IMG/VR virus record: IMGVR_UViG_3300035703_000042
Location: 1 to 64,000 of that record
DNA: 64,000 nucleotides
Direction: 5' to 3' (one strand)
Source: a virus
Below the pieces are notes generated by a model that was given only the letters and a program-made list of their open reading frames with translations, ran no database searches and was not told the DNA's origin. Shown here in pieces: positions 25,605 to 33,894 of the stretch. Made by a program: the position numbers and the translations under genes. Every line of letters begins with the position of its first letter. The first letter of the stretch is position 1.

Positions 25605-26657
25605 TCAAAAACTATCATCCATCAATCTCGCCAACTCGGGCAATGATTCACGATAGTTGGTATTTTTAAGCTGATCTTGCTTTAAAAGTTCGTTGGTAAA
25701 TGTTTCAATATCAATCTCGTGTCCTGTGATCTCACTGTAACCATCGAGAAAATCATGGTCTTTTAGCGATTTCTTGATGCCCACGGGCGCCTTGTCCAAG
25801 CTGGCCCATTTAGGATAATACACTATATTCTGATTGTATTTCAGACCCTGCGACTCAAACCAATCCACGGTTTCGTCATAATAGATAGCGTTGACACTGC
25901 TAATAGTGTAGCTCACAGACAAGTTATCAGTGATGGTACGATATTGATCGAGGTTGCTGAGTAATTTCTGCCATTTTCCGGGCCAGCGAAGATATTCGAA
26001 TCGAGACTCGATACCGTCTATGCTAATACAAATGTTAATGTCTTTGAATTTTTTTATGACTTTGATCCAGTGATCGTCCAAAGTCACACTGCCATTAGTT
26101 ACAAAACTTATAAAACATTCGTGATTGTTGTAATCTAACAAGGTTGACAATATTTTCAAAGTATTGGGATCAAACAACGGTTCTCCGCCTAACAACGAAA
26201 TTCGACATGCTTTAGCCCAATTGATATCCAGGTCGTCAATGTTGATTTGATGTGATTGATCTCGGAGTATACCCAGACGTTTTTCAAGTTCTACCCACCG
26301 AGTACTTAAATTACCGTTGCATGTTACACAGGCTTGATTGCAAAGATTCCCCAGCATGATTTGATATATCAAAGGTTCGTAACGACCTTGACGCACATCT
26401 TCTTCGATGGAGATAATATCTCTGTCCAGCTTGGAATCAAGAAATATGTTTTCTTGCTGTCTTCTACTTCTCATGCCCTGTTCTTCAAGTTTCCAGCATT
26501 TCTGACACTCGTGCGTCCGATGTCCTGAAAGAAGATTTTCTCTCAGTGAAAGTAGATCAAATTCTGCCGGTAATAGGCAGCAAGGAGTGAACCGATTTTT
26601 GCTTAATTCAAGGCTGTACCAAGGTAACACGCAGAACGTTGGACTAAGATTATTCAT
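25605..26657 (-). CDS. Twitch-domain radical SAM protein 2
   Basis: Minus-strand paralogue of the gene at 24458. FCVLPWYSLE near the N-terminus, then TPCC, CQKC, CNQACVTC (C-x3-C-x2-C cluster motif), SLLGGEPLF (GGE) and ISIDGIESRFEYLRWP. 350 residues. A TATTTAC at 26665-26671 (GTAAATA on the minus strand) lies just upstream. Convergent placement with copy 1 suggests exchange by inversion or independent insertion. Substrate unknown. Confidence 0.85.
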   Translation of the reverse strand: MNNLSPTFCVLPWYSLELSKNRFTPCCLLPAEFDLLSLRENLLSGHRTHECQKCWKLEEQGMRSRRQQENIFLDSKLDRDIISIEEDVRQGRYEPLIYQIMLGNLCNQACVTCNGNLSTRWVELEKRLGILRDQSHQINIDDLDINWAKACRISLLGGEPLFDPNTLKILSTLLDYNNHECFISFVTNGSVTLDDHWIKVIKKFKDINICISIDGIESRFEYLRWPGKWQKLLSNLDQYRTITDNLSVSYTISSVNAIYYDETVDWFESQGLKYNQNIVYYPKWASLDKAPVGIKKSLKDHDFLDGYSEITGHEIDIETFTNELLKQDQLKNTNYRESLPELARLMDDSF

Positions 26658-26715
26658 GATAATCTATTTACGAATCTAGTCTTGACAATCAAATAAATAT
26701 TTTGAGGGCTATAAA

Positions 26716-26973
26716 ATGCAGAAAAAAACACGCAGCATACTTGAAGAGCTAGAATCCATACACGAAGAAAAGTATGCAGACCGCGATCGGCGATACATCA
26801 TTGAAAGTCGTGCATCCAATGTGATCGCATCGGCTATACGCCTGGTCGAGCAGATCGAAAGTACCTACGGTCCTGAACAGGCCGAAAATCTAGTCAGGAA
26901 ACTGCTGAATTCAATCCGCGATCGCGACCCCGGCAAGTTTATACGCACTGTGAGACGCACCGATGTTGAATGA
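26716..26973 (+). CDS. Small helical protein, 85 aa
   Basis: An 85-residue, highly charged protein, predicted almost entirely helical (SILEELESIHEEKYADRDRR, then RLVEQIESTYGPEQAENLVRK). GAGG ribosome site before ATG; AATAAATA motif at 26692-26699. It overlaps the start of the large nucleotidyltransferase gene by 11 nt, so the two may be functionally paired. No motif recognised. Confidence 0.72.
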   Translation: MQKKTRSILEELESIHEEKYADRDRRYIIESRASNVIASAIRLVEQIESTYGPEQAENLVRKLLNSIRDRDPGKFIRTVRRTDVE

Positions 26974-28912
26974 AGGCGGTAATGTATTCCGCGACAAACA
27001 AGGCCAGCCAGCTACCCAACGGATAAAACGCGAGGACATTTCAGCCACGGTGCGTTGGTTAGAATCCGTAACTGGCCTAGATCTCACCGGCGACGAACGC
27101 GACGAGCAAGGTGTTCCTGTGCGTTGGCTAGGCAGCACTGGACGCAGGCCCGATTCCGGTGACATCGATCTCGTGGTCACCGACGCTACCAAAGATCAGC
27201 TCTATCAACACCTTGTTTCGTGGTCGAAGAAAAATGGTCAAGATCCCAGTGAATGGGTCAAACGTGCCGGCGAAGTACACCTACGCACACCTATCGCCGG
27301 TGATGCTGATCGTGGGTTTGTGCAGACCGATTTCAACTTTTACAGTGATCCTGCCTTGGCCAAGTGGGCGCAGTTTTATATGAGCGGTACCAGCGACGGC
27401 TACAAAGGCATGCATCGTAATGTGCTGTTGTCGAGTCTGGCCAAACCTTTGGGCATGAAGATCGGTGGCAATGGCATGATCAATCGTGCCACCAATGAAC
27501 CCGTGCGTGGCGGGCTTGATCCCGACCTAGTGGCGAGAATGATACTGGGACCTGGGCATACCCGCCAGGATCTTAGAACAGTGGAAAGCATATATGCTGC
27601 CCTGGATTCTGACCCACAGCGTGATGCCAAGCTCGCAGATTTCCGTGCCTTTCTAGATCGCGAAGGTTTGCCCGAGCCCGACACCGCAGTCACTGAAAGC
27701 GATGTCCACTTCATGGCACGCCTGCGGGACCGCATCGTGAACCAGGGCATGCAGCCCTTGGTGGAACAAGATCAGACCACGGTCCGCAAAGATCCCAGGA
27801 TCCCCCATCCCGAGGATGCTGTGTTCCTGGGCGGATCTGCAGCAGCCCTCCAACAACTGGCAGCCCTGGAGTATGCAGCCAAACAGCCTGAAAACATCAC
27901 CATCAAGTGGGATGGTAAACCGGCCTTGATCTGGGGTCGTATGCCCAATGGTCGACTGGCTGTGATGGACAAGTACATGTTTGATGCTGGGTTCGCTGCA
28001 CAGAGCCCTGAAGATTGGAAGCGGTATGATCAACAAAAAGCCACAGGCCAACTGAGACCCGACGTGTATCCCAAGATTCGGGCCATATGGCCAGGTCTCG
28101 ATCGCGCTACGACAGGTCCGGGATTTTACTGGGGCGATCTTCTCTGGGCTGGACGACTGCAACCGCAACAAGGACAGTATGTGTTCCAGCCCAACACGGT
28201 TCGATATACCATACCAGCCGACAGTGCCACAGGCAAGCTGATTTCAGACACCACCGGTGGCATAGTGGTACATCAGAAGTTTGACAACCTCGGCGACAAA
28301 ACCGCGCAGATCTGGGACGGCTCGGGCCTGGAGAATGTCAAAGGCGGTGTGGCCATACTTGGTCCCACCCTAGGCACCAAATTCCAGATTAGACCGCCCA
28401 ATCTCGCTGCAGCAAGGTCAGTGATCAAACAGTACGGCAAGGCCGTGGACGAATTCTTAGCCAGTTTGCCCACGAGTGTGCGGCAGAAATTGCAGACTTT
28501 TTTCAATCAAAGGATCACCGGTGGAACCACTTTCCAGCTGGCCAACTGGTTGAAAACCAACACCAGTGGCCGCCAGTATCAAGAAATGGTAGTGGGAAAT
28601 CCCCGACCTGATGGCAGCTATGATGCCAAGTCTGGCAACCTGCCCGGCAAGCTGTTTGCATTAGATGCACAAAACAAGCTGATCCCCAGCGCGGCCTATG
28701 AAGGCATCACAGAGATCTGGAACGCAGTGTACGATGTCAAAACAGCCATGGCCCAGCAGCTGGAACAACAGGTCCAGGGTCTGGGCCAAGAAACTGCCGG
28801 GCAAGCACAAGGCGAAGGTTTCGTGGTCAACACCCCGCACGGCTTGATCAAGCTGGTAAATCGCGGTGTGTTTGGCTCTGCCAATCGCCAGGCCAACCCT
28901 CCAAGACGGTGA
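26963..28912 (+). CDS. Two-domain nucleotidyltransferase: Pol beta-type plus ligase-type fold
   Basis: A 649-residue protein. Residues about 30-130 look like a Pol beta-superfamily nucleotidyltransferase: G57-S58 then SGDIDLVV (D67, D69) and a third acidic residue in QTDFNFYSD (D123). Near the middle ITIKWDGKPALIWGR contains KWDG (K315), as in motif I (KxDG) of DNA/RNA ligases and capping enzymes, followed by FYWGDLLW (motif III-like), GGIVVHQKF (motif IV-like) and GTKFQIRPP (motif V-like). Together this suggests a bifunctional nucleic-acid end-processing or RNA-repair enzyme; activity is inferred. The C-terminus is Gln/Gly-rich. Confidence 0.6.
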   Translation: MLNEGGNVFRDKQGQPATQRIKREDISATVRWLESVTGLDLTGDERDEQGVPVRWLGSTGRRPDSGDIDLVVTDATKDQLYQHLVSWSKKNGQDPSEWVKRAGEVHLRTPIAGDADRGFVQTDFNFYSDPALAKWAQFYMSGTSDGYKGMHRNVLLSSLAKPLGMKIGGNGMINRATNEPVRGGLDPDLVARMILGPGHTRQDLRTVESIYAALDSDPQRDAKLADFRAFLDREGLPEPDTAVTESDVHFMARLRDRIVNQGMQPLVEQDQTTVRKDPRIPHPEDAVFLGGSAAALQQLAALEYAAKQPENITIKWDGKPALIWGRMPNGRLAVMDKYMFDAGFAAQSPEDWKRYDQQKATGQLRPDVYPKIRAIWPGLDRATTGPGFYWGDLLWAGRLQPQQGQYVFQPNTVRYTIPADSATGKLISDTTGGIVVHQKFDNLGDKTAQIWDGSGLENVKGGVAILGPTLGTKFQIRPPNLAAARSVIKQYGKAVDEFLASLPTSVRQKLQTFFNQRITGGTTFQLANWLKTNTSGRQYQEMVVGNPRPDGSYDAKSGNLPGKLFALDAQNKLIPSAAYEGITEIWNAVYDVKTAMAQQLEQQVQGLGQETAGQAQGEGFVVNTPHGLIKLVNRGVFGSANRQANPPRR

Positions 28913-28926
28913 TTTTTTGGTACCGG

Positions 28927-28934
28927 TATAAATA
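28927..28934 (+). promoter_or_regulatory. T4-type late promoter
   Basis: TATAAATA, an exact match to the T4 late promoter core recognised by gp55-type sigma factors. It lies 39 nt before the ATG at 28974; a GGGC-GAGA-GCCC hairpin and a strong AAGGAG site follow. Confidence 0.6.
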
Positions 28935-28973
28935 AGTGTAGGGCGAGAGCCCAACATTTAAGGAGATTTTAAA

Positions 28974-29438
28974 ATGGCATATTTCCCACCCGCTAATGGT
29001 GATTCGCAACCAGTATTTGCGCTTGACATCAACAATGGTCCTCAGCAGGGCAACATCGGTTCTACCGACGCTCTGGTGCAGATGGCCGGCCCCAAGCTGG
29101 ACTTCTTCAAGATCCTGGTCAAAGATTCCGGCGCTGCTGCGATCGACCTTCGTAACCAGCTGGGCAACGTAACCAGTGGTGTGTTCACACCTGGTGTCGT
29201 TAATCAGATCAACCAAGCTATCCAGCGCACAACAACCATCGCTATGTATCAGGTTGAAGCTGACAACACCGGACAGATCTCTATCGCTGTCTACCCCGCT
29301 GATGCTTACACAGCAGCTACACTCCAGACCACAATCCAGGGTCTGGGCAACGTGCAGATCACTGCTTCAGACGGCACAGTGACAGGTGTTGACGTTTCCG
29401 GCACACTCGTGACCGAGCCTGGCTTCAAGCTGGCCTAA
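28974..29438 (+). CDS. Abundant virion-type protein, 154 aa
   Basis: A 154-residue, Ala/Thr/Gly/Val-rich protein with no Cys, beta-rich (GQISIAVYPADAYTAATLQ, ITASDGTVTGVDVSG). It has an exact late promoter, a very good AAGGAG site, and its own strong terminator, features of a highly expressed structural gene such as a tail or head-decoration protein. The exact role is unknown. Confidence 0.7.
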   Translation: MAYFPPANGDSQPVFALDINNGPQQGNIGSTDALVQMAGPKLDFFKILVKDSGAAAIDLRNQLGNVTSGVFTPGVVNQINQAIQRTTTIAMYQVEADNTGQISIAVYPADAYTAATLQTTIQGLGNVQITASDGTVTGVDVSGTLVTEPGFKLA

Positions 29439-29453
29439 TCAGCGTTTGCTATC

Positions 29454-29485
29454 AAAAAGCCCTAGAATTTCTAGGGCTTTTTTTT
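29454..29485 (+). terminator. Strong intrinsic terminator
   Basis: AGCCCTAGA (29458-29466) pairs with TCTAGGGCT (29470-29478), loop ATT, preceded by A-run and followed by T-run to 29485. It ends the transcript of the 154-aa virion-type gene. Confidence 0.93.
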
Positions 29486-29504
29486 GGCCGTTAAATACCC
29501 TACT

Positions 29505-29927
29505 ATGCGCATCTGCTGCCGAACTCGTTATGATATCACCGCCACAGGAATCAAAAGTGCTTTCAACAAAAATCGATTACCGATACAGGACGCACAGGGC
29601 GACGAAATCTCTGATTCTCAGAGCTGGAATCGTGCCAGAAATCGACAGAGAAACTGGGAAACCATAAATCAGATCATCGCCCTAAGAACATTGCCCCAGG
29701 ATGTTTCTGTGCCTGAAAAAACCCAGCACGATGGTCAAACTTGGTGGCAGTTTGGATTTGAAGTTGAAAGTCCGGGCACCGTAGAACTCGATGGAGATCC
29801 AGTGGGAGTGCTTGTATCTGACAGCCGAGACGTTCCCATGTTGACCGGTCTCGACGAAGATGCTGGTGTTGCATCGGCCATGGAACCAGGCTCCAACATC
29901 GTTTTCTGGGTTGACAACGATAAATAA
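29505..29927 (+). CDS. Hypothetical protein, 140 aa
   Basis: ATG 29505 (MRICCRTRYD) is preferred; a TTG seven codons earlier lies in the terminator. 140 residues, N-terminal part Arg/Asn-rich (SWNRARNRQRNWETINQ), C-terminal part acidic, with GTVELDGDPVGVLVSD and a Trp pair. It may be a virion or assembly protein by neighbourhood; nothing recognisable. A TTAAATA motif lies at 29491-29497. Confidence 0.7.
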   Translation: MRICCRTRYDITATGIKSAFNKNRLPIQDAQGDEISDSQSWNRARNRQRNWETINQIIALRTLPQDVSVPEKTQHDGQTWWQFGFEVESPGTVELDGDPVGVLVSDSRDVPMLTGLDEDAGVASAMEPGSNIVFWVDNDK

Positions 29928-29948
29928 ACCTAGAAAAGGATTTATGAT

Positions 29949-30212
29949 ATGGCAGACACCACTGATATCGAGAAAAAAAGTCTCGAAGCACACGTAGAAC
30001 TGTGTGCCGAGCGCTATCGTTTCCTGGAAGAAAAGCTGGAAACCATGGAAGAAAAGATTTCCAATCTGAATGCAGTGGTCCGCGAAGTCCATGACATGAT
30101 ACAGAACATGAGCGACCGTCGTGCTGATCAGATACAGACCTGGGGCCTGGGACTCATCGCAGTGATGGTGGCAGTGATAGGATATTTGTTGGCCACCTAC
30201 GTGATCAAATGA
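29949..30212 (+). CDS. Coiled-coil membrane protein, 87 aa
   Basis: Residues 5-58 form a heptad-rich coiled coil (SLEAHVELCAERYRFLEEKL and on), and residues 65-86 a single transmembrane helix (GLGLIAVMVAVIGYLLATYV). The topology resembles small phage membrane proteins such as holin-like or spanin-associated proteins, but no lysis gene is beside it. GATAAATA at 29919-29926 precedes it. It overlaps the next gene by ATGA. Confidence 0.75.
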   Translation: MADTTDIEKKSLEAHVELCAERYRFLEEKLETMEEKISNLNAVVREVHDMIQNMSDRRADQIQTWGLGLIAVMVAVIGYLLATYVIK

Positions 30213-30712
30213 CTAGATCACAATCCGCACTTGATCGCTTGCAACATCTAGTCGAAGCAGATCTCCCTGATCTTGCCAAGAACGCCATAGTACCATTGTC
30301 CGACAATGCGTATCAGGTTTTTGATAGGTATGTATTGAACATACAAAAATCACGACGAGCACAAGTGATGCGTTACGGAAATCTTGTTTCTGAATTTACA
30401 TCAGCAAGATTGGCCCTAGCTTGGTGTATAGCAGACAAATACAACCAGCAGCGTCTGAGAGAACAAATACTGCAACTGGATCAGCAAAAAAGCATGCTGA
30501 TCAATGATCTGGCTGTGAGAACAGCATTGGCCGAACGCATGCGCGATCGAACCTTCGTGGAAGCCAAGATCGATACCAAACGCTACCGACTCCAACAGCT
30601 GGATTTCCGCTTAGACAAATGTGTAAATCTGGCTAAATACTGGCAAACACAAGGATTCAATAATGAAACTGTACGAACTGGACGCACGCCGTCGAAAAGA
30701 ACAAGTCGCTAA
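30209..30712 (+). CDS. Hypothetical helical protein, 167 aa
   Basis: A 167-residue basic, helical protein (LALAWCIADKYNQQRLREQIL, then a coiled-coil-like LQQLDFRLDKCVNLAKYW). The last 50 nt overlap the next gene in another frame. Starts within ATGA at the previous stop. No motif recognised; part of the 29.5-31.9 kb block of small conserved phage proteins. Confidence 0.7.
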   Translation: MTRSQSALDRLQHLVEADLPDLAKNAIVPLSDNAYQVFDRYVLNIQKSRRAQVMRYGNLVSEFTSARLALAWCIADKYNQQRLREQILQLDQQKSMLINDLAVRTALAERMRDRTFVEAKIDTKRYRLQQLDFRLDKCVNLAKYWQTQGFNNETVRTGRTPSKRTSR

Positions 30713-31478
30713 GGTCTTCGAGAGTCATCTCGGGACCCGCGCCGATTTCAGCCGCCTTTCCTTGCCCAAGGCTCGCCACATGCTGGGTCGTGTGCGCGAA
30801 GTCATCAGCGAGCATCGTAGCTGCGTCAGCTTCCACTTCAGCGAGAGAAATCCCGAATATCTCAAGCTCATGATGATGGAACAGGCCCTGGAAGATCACA
30901 TCTCTGAGATGGACGCTGGCGGCGTTGTTGCCGTTGACGTCAAAGATCCCAAAACACAGGCCACCCTGAAAAAAGCTCAAGCTGGTCAGAATCTCAATCC
31001 CGACGAGCAGAAAATCGTCACTGCGATAGCCAGCATGAAGAAAGAGGGCAAGAAAGCCAAATCCATGGTTTCTGAGAGCGAAGTGCAGCAGGCACAAGTG
31101 GTGCTGGCAGCGCAAGACATGGTAGACCGTGTGCAAAAGATGATGGAACAGATCAGCGAGATGCAGTTCAAAGATCTCCCAGCCCTGGCCGACAGCATCA
31201 AGAACGACATGGGTGTTGAGCAGTCACAGCAGTTCCAAGCCGCAGCTTCAGCAGCTCTGGGCACACTGCTGACATCTGTGCAGGCTGGCAAGCAAGAACT
31301 TGAAGCTGCACAAGGTGTGCTCACCGGTCAAGCTCCTGCTGTGCCAGGTATGGATCAACCTGTGGCCGAACCCGATGCAGAAGCCGGCGATGAGCTGGGC
31401 GCTGATCTAGAGCTAGATGCCAATCTCGACGACGAAGAAGACGAAATCGCAGCCGATCTCGGACGCGAGCGTAGATAA
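30663..31478 (+). CDS. Acidic-tailed protein of the virion/assembly block
   Basis: A 271-residue protein: a basic N-terminus (LDARRRKEQVAKVFESHLG), long Gln/Ala-rich helices (QQAQVVLAAQDMVDRVQKMM) and a strongly acidic end (DELGADLELDANLDDEEDE). Such composition resembles scaffold or internal head proteins of T4-like phages, but no motif proves it. GCTAAATA at 30632-30639 lies before it. Stop overlaps the next start (TAATG). Confidence 0.65.
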   Translation: MKLYELDARRRKEQVAKVFESHLGTRADFSRLSLPKARHMLGRVREVISEHRSCVSFHFSERNPEYLKLMMMEQALEDHISEMDAGGVVAVDVKDPKTQATLKKAQAGQNLNPDEQKIVTAIASMKKEGKKAKSMVSESEVQQAQVVLAAQDMVDRVQKMMEQISEMQFKDLPALADSIKNDMGVEQSQQFQAAASAALGTLLTSVQAGKQELEAAQGVLTGQAPAVPGMDQPVAEPDAEAGDELGADLELDANLDDEEDEIAADLGRERR

Positions 31479-31819
31479 TGCGCATCAACGAGGTGGATTC
31501 AGCTGCTGCTGATTCACAGCGATTGGCAGCCATGACACAGTTCTTGATCGGTCGCAGCGACGACACTGATGCCAAGAAAGTCATGAATCTCGATTCGTAC
31601 CTGCAGCTGGCCCAGAACCAAGGCATCAGTCTTACCAAACAGAGCTTGATCGATCTGAGTCAGCGTGCTCCGCTAAAGAATCTCATACAAAATGTCGAAG
31701 ATGACATAGTCACGTTTCGTGGTGACGAAGGCGACAAAGTCACTGACACCATGACCGTGGACCAGGCCAGGAAGAAGGTAGATTCCATGGCCAAGCGTGC
31801 TGCCAAGAAAGGTATGTAA
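31478..31819 (+). CDS. Hypothetical protein, 113 aa
   Basis: A 113-residue helical protein (SQRLAAMTQFLIGRSDDTDAKK, KQSLIDLSQRAPLKNLIQ) with a basic C-terminus (RKKVDSMAKRAAKKGM). TAATG overlap with the preceding stop. It resembles small conserved proteins of marine T4-like phages; role unknown. Confidence 0.7.
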   Translation: MRINEVDSAAADSQRLAAMTQFLIGRSDDTDAKKVMNLDSYLQLAQNQGISLTKQSLIDLSQRAPLKNLIQNVEDDIVTFRGDEGDKVTDTMTVDQARKKVDSMAKRAAKKGM

Positions 31820-31821
31820 AT

Positions 31822-31938
31822 ATGGAAACTTTGTTTTGGGTCGCTGTGGGTGCTTTTATCGGTTGGAACTTCCCCCAACCATTCTGGGCTAAAATCGTGC
31901 AGTCCAAAATCGTTGACCTTTTCAATAAAAAAGTCTAA
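31822..31938 (+). CDS. Short membrane protein, 38 aa
   Basis: Starts 2 nt after the previous stop. It encodes a hydrophobic N-terminal segment (LFWVAVGAFIGWNFPQPFW) then a basic amphipathic end (KIVDLFNKKV). One membrane helix with a GWNFPQP motif; similar tiny proteins occur in T4-like marine phages. It is too short for standard gene calling, but the codon pattern, spacing and hydrophobic profile support it. Confidence 0.65.
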   Translation: METLFWVAVGAFIGWNFPQPFWAKIVQSKIVDLFNKKV

Positions 31939-31966
31939 CATAGTTTTTTAAATCTAAGAATAAAAC

Positions 31967-32869
31967 ATGGCCGAACGAATACTACTCGATCGACTCGAGT
32001 TCTATATTACCAACGTCTGTAACCTTACCTGTAACGGTTGTAATCGTTACAACAATTACCATTTCAAGGGGTGGACGGCCTGGGACGAATGGGCCGAGGA
32101 TCTTGAGCGTTGGTCAAAGTACATCGACATCCGACATCCGGTGATCCTGGGCGGCGAACCCTTGATGAATCGTGATATCGTGAAATGGGTCAAAGGCTTG
32201 CGTCGACTATGGCCCGATCATTCAGGAGTGCAGATCCAAAGCAATGGTACCAGGATCGATCGTGTGCGTGGTTTGTACGATGTGCTGGATCCCAAAGAAG
32301 GCAACTGGATCGGTATCAGCATACACAACCCTGATGACAAAGAAGAGATTTTTTCGCGCATACGCAACTTCCTCACACATCCCATACGCGAGACTGCAGA
32401 TAAAAATCATCCCATTGGCAGCGATTTCCAGTTCTACGATGCCAATAACATGTATGTGCATGCTTGGATGAGTAACAAGTTTGTACAGAGCAATATCATC
32501 GAGCGTGATGATGGTACGTTTACAGTATACAATCACGACAACCCCGAACGCGCACATGAGATCTGTACTTTCCGCAGATTCAAGAACTATCACTGGATCA
32601 ACGGACGCATTTACAAGTGCGGACCTGCAGCTCTCATGCCCGAATTTGATCGCCAGCATCATTTTGACATATCCGAAGAGGATCGTGCTATCATGCACGG
32701 ATATCGAGGACTGAGTGTGGACGAGTTTGACGAGCGAGGGCACGACTTCCTTGCCCACATCGATGACATGATTCCGCAATGCAAATTTTGCCCCCAGGAC
32801 TACGATTACAAACCCATTACATTTTCAGACCGCAAAAAGAGTTGGCGGATCAGCACAGAAATATTATAG
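31967..32869 (+). CDS. Radical SAM protein 3 with Cys-rich C-terminus
   Basis: A 300-residue enzyme: CNLTCNGC (C-x3-C-x2-C) at about residues 17-24, VILGGEPLM (GGE motif), then a Cys-rich C-terminal part (EICTFRRF, YKCGPAAL, CKFCPQ) which could hold an auxiliary Fe-S cluster as in SPASM/twitch enzymes. It differs from the other three radical SAM proteins, which share FCxLPW. It is followed by the homing endonuclease and the iscU/iscA genes; Fe-S supply next to an Fe-S enzyme is suggestive. Confidence 0.82.
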   Translation: MAERILLDRLEFYITNVCNLTCNGCNRYNNYHFKGWTAWDEWAEDLERWSKYIDIRHPVILGGEPLMNRDIVKWVKGLRRLWPDHSGVQIQSNGTRIDRVRGLYDVLDPKEGNWIGISIHNPDDKEEIFSRIRNFLTHPIRETADKNHPIGSDFQFYDANNMYVHAWMSNKFVQSNIIERDDGTFTVYNHDNPERAHEICTFRRFKNYHWINGRIYKCGPAALMPEFDRQHHFDISEEDRAIMHGYRGLSVDEFDERGHDFLAHIDDMIPQCKFCPQDYDYKPITFSDRKKSWRISTEIL

Positions 32870-32908
32870 TTAAACTCGCATGCTGGAGCACCAAGCATAA
32901 GTACTTGT

Positions 32909-33511
32909 ATGAAAAACAAGTATGGAATCAAAAAACAGTGCCTACATTGCGGAGAAGAATTTATAACGAAACTTAGGCTAGTTGACTATTGTTCTCAGCC
33001 CTGTAAGAACCCTAACAACAGACCAGGTCATATTCCCTGGAACAAAGGTAAGACATTAACTCAAGAACAAAAAGCAAAACAAAATACAACAGGGTTAACA
33101 AAAGGTCGGGGATGGAACAAAGGACTCCCTAATGAACTTGCTCGAAAAAGATTTTTAGAGAATAATCCAAATAAAGACGGACGAGTTAACAATCTAAGAC
33201 CTAAAAATTATATAGATGATGAGTTTTCTGCTTATAAGAGAGAATGTCGTAAAGCCACTTATAGAAGTGTTTATCAGATGAAGAAGGAAGGACTGGTGCC
33301 TGAGAATACTGGTAAAAGAAAAAACCAGTACCAGTTAGATCACATAATTCCGTTTAGACAAGGTTATGAACTTGGGATAGATCCCCGACTCATTGGGAGC
33401 AGACAAAATCTGCGTTACATCTTAGGCGAAGAAAATAGATCGAAGTGGGATCGTTTTCAGCCCGACGATGTTTTAAAATCAGTTATAGGAGACAATCATG
33501 GCTTACAGTAA
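32909..33511 (+). CDS. HNH/NUMOD3 homing endonuclease
   Basis: A 200-residue protein: an N-terminal Cys cluster (CLHCGEEF ... YCSQPC), two NUMOD3-type DNA-binding repeats (PWNKGKT, GWNKGLP), and a C-terminal HNH-like core (YQLDHIIPFRQGYELG, then SRQNLRYI). Gene is A-rich with many AAA and AAT codons, unlike its neighbours. It lies directly before iscU and its end overlaps the iscU start by 14 nt. Free-standing endonucleases of this type spread by cutting the cognate intergenic or gene site. It could have inserted here, and its target may be in iscU. Confidence 0.82.
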   Translation: MKNKYGIKKQCLHCGEEFITKLRLVDYCSQPCKNPNNRPGHIPWNKGKTLTQEQKAKQNTTGLTKGRGWNKGLPNELARKRFLENNPNKDGRVNNLRPKNYIDDEFSAYKRECRKATYRSVYQMKKEGLVPENTGKRKNQYQLDHIIPFRQGYELGIDPRLIGSRQNLRYILGEENRSKWDRFQPDDVLKSVIGDNHGLQ

Positions 33512-33894
33512 GGCCGTTATTGATCATTATGAGAACCCGCGTAATGTGGGTTCGTTTGACAAAGGAGATACGCACGTTGGGACCGGTATGGTTGGCGCCC
33601 CAGCGTGCGGATGACGGAGACGTCATGAAACTACAGATCAAGGTCAATGAAGATGGCATCATCGAAGACGCGAGGTTTAAAACTTACGGCTGCGGATCAG
33701 CCATTGCCTCCAGCAGTCTTGTCACCGAGTGGGTCAAAGGCAAGACACTCGACGAGGCAGCAACTATCAAGAACACAGCGATCGCCCAAGAGCTCGCTCT
33801 TCCGCCTGTTAAAATCCATTGCTCAATACTGGCTGAAGATGCCATCAAAGCAGCCATAGAAGACTACAGGAACAAACATGGCCACGCCAATTGA
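33498..33894 (+). CDS. iscU: IscU Fe-S scaffold, interrupted by a +1 frameshift at UGA
   Basis: IscU assembles 2Fe-2S/4Fe-4S clusters. Frame 1 runs from ATG 33498 (AGGAG before it) through VIDHYENPRNVGSF and GTGMVGAPACG, and meets TGA at 33612-33614. Frame 2 continues at once from 33613 with GDVMKLQIKVN, YGCGSAIASSS, and the HscA-binding LPPVKIHCS, to TAG/TGA at 33894. The join falls at the ACG-D motif next to the first ligand Cys; all three ligand Cys are present across both frames. UGA followed by C is a weak stop, like the RF2 site; a GGAG lies 5 nt before an in-frame ATG (33625), so reinitiation is possible. It could be programmed shifting, a split gene, a real mutation or an assembly error. 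Confidence 0.75.

Noticed and set aside
26681-26706. TTGACA before the 85-aa gene
   Set aside because: No -10 at 16-18 nt (AGGGCT at 17); TATAAA nearby is 22 nt away. AATAAATA is the better signal.
29911-29930. TTGACA at 29911-29916
   Set aside because: It lies in the end of a coding gene and has no -10 at the right distance before the next start.
33612-33614. UGA in iscU read as Trp (recoded genetic code)
   Set aside because: The frame after TGA is not IscU unless shifted by +1, and other genes here end normally at TGA.
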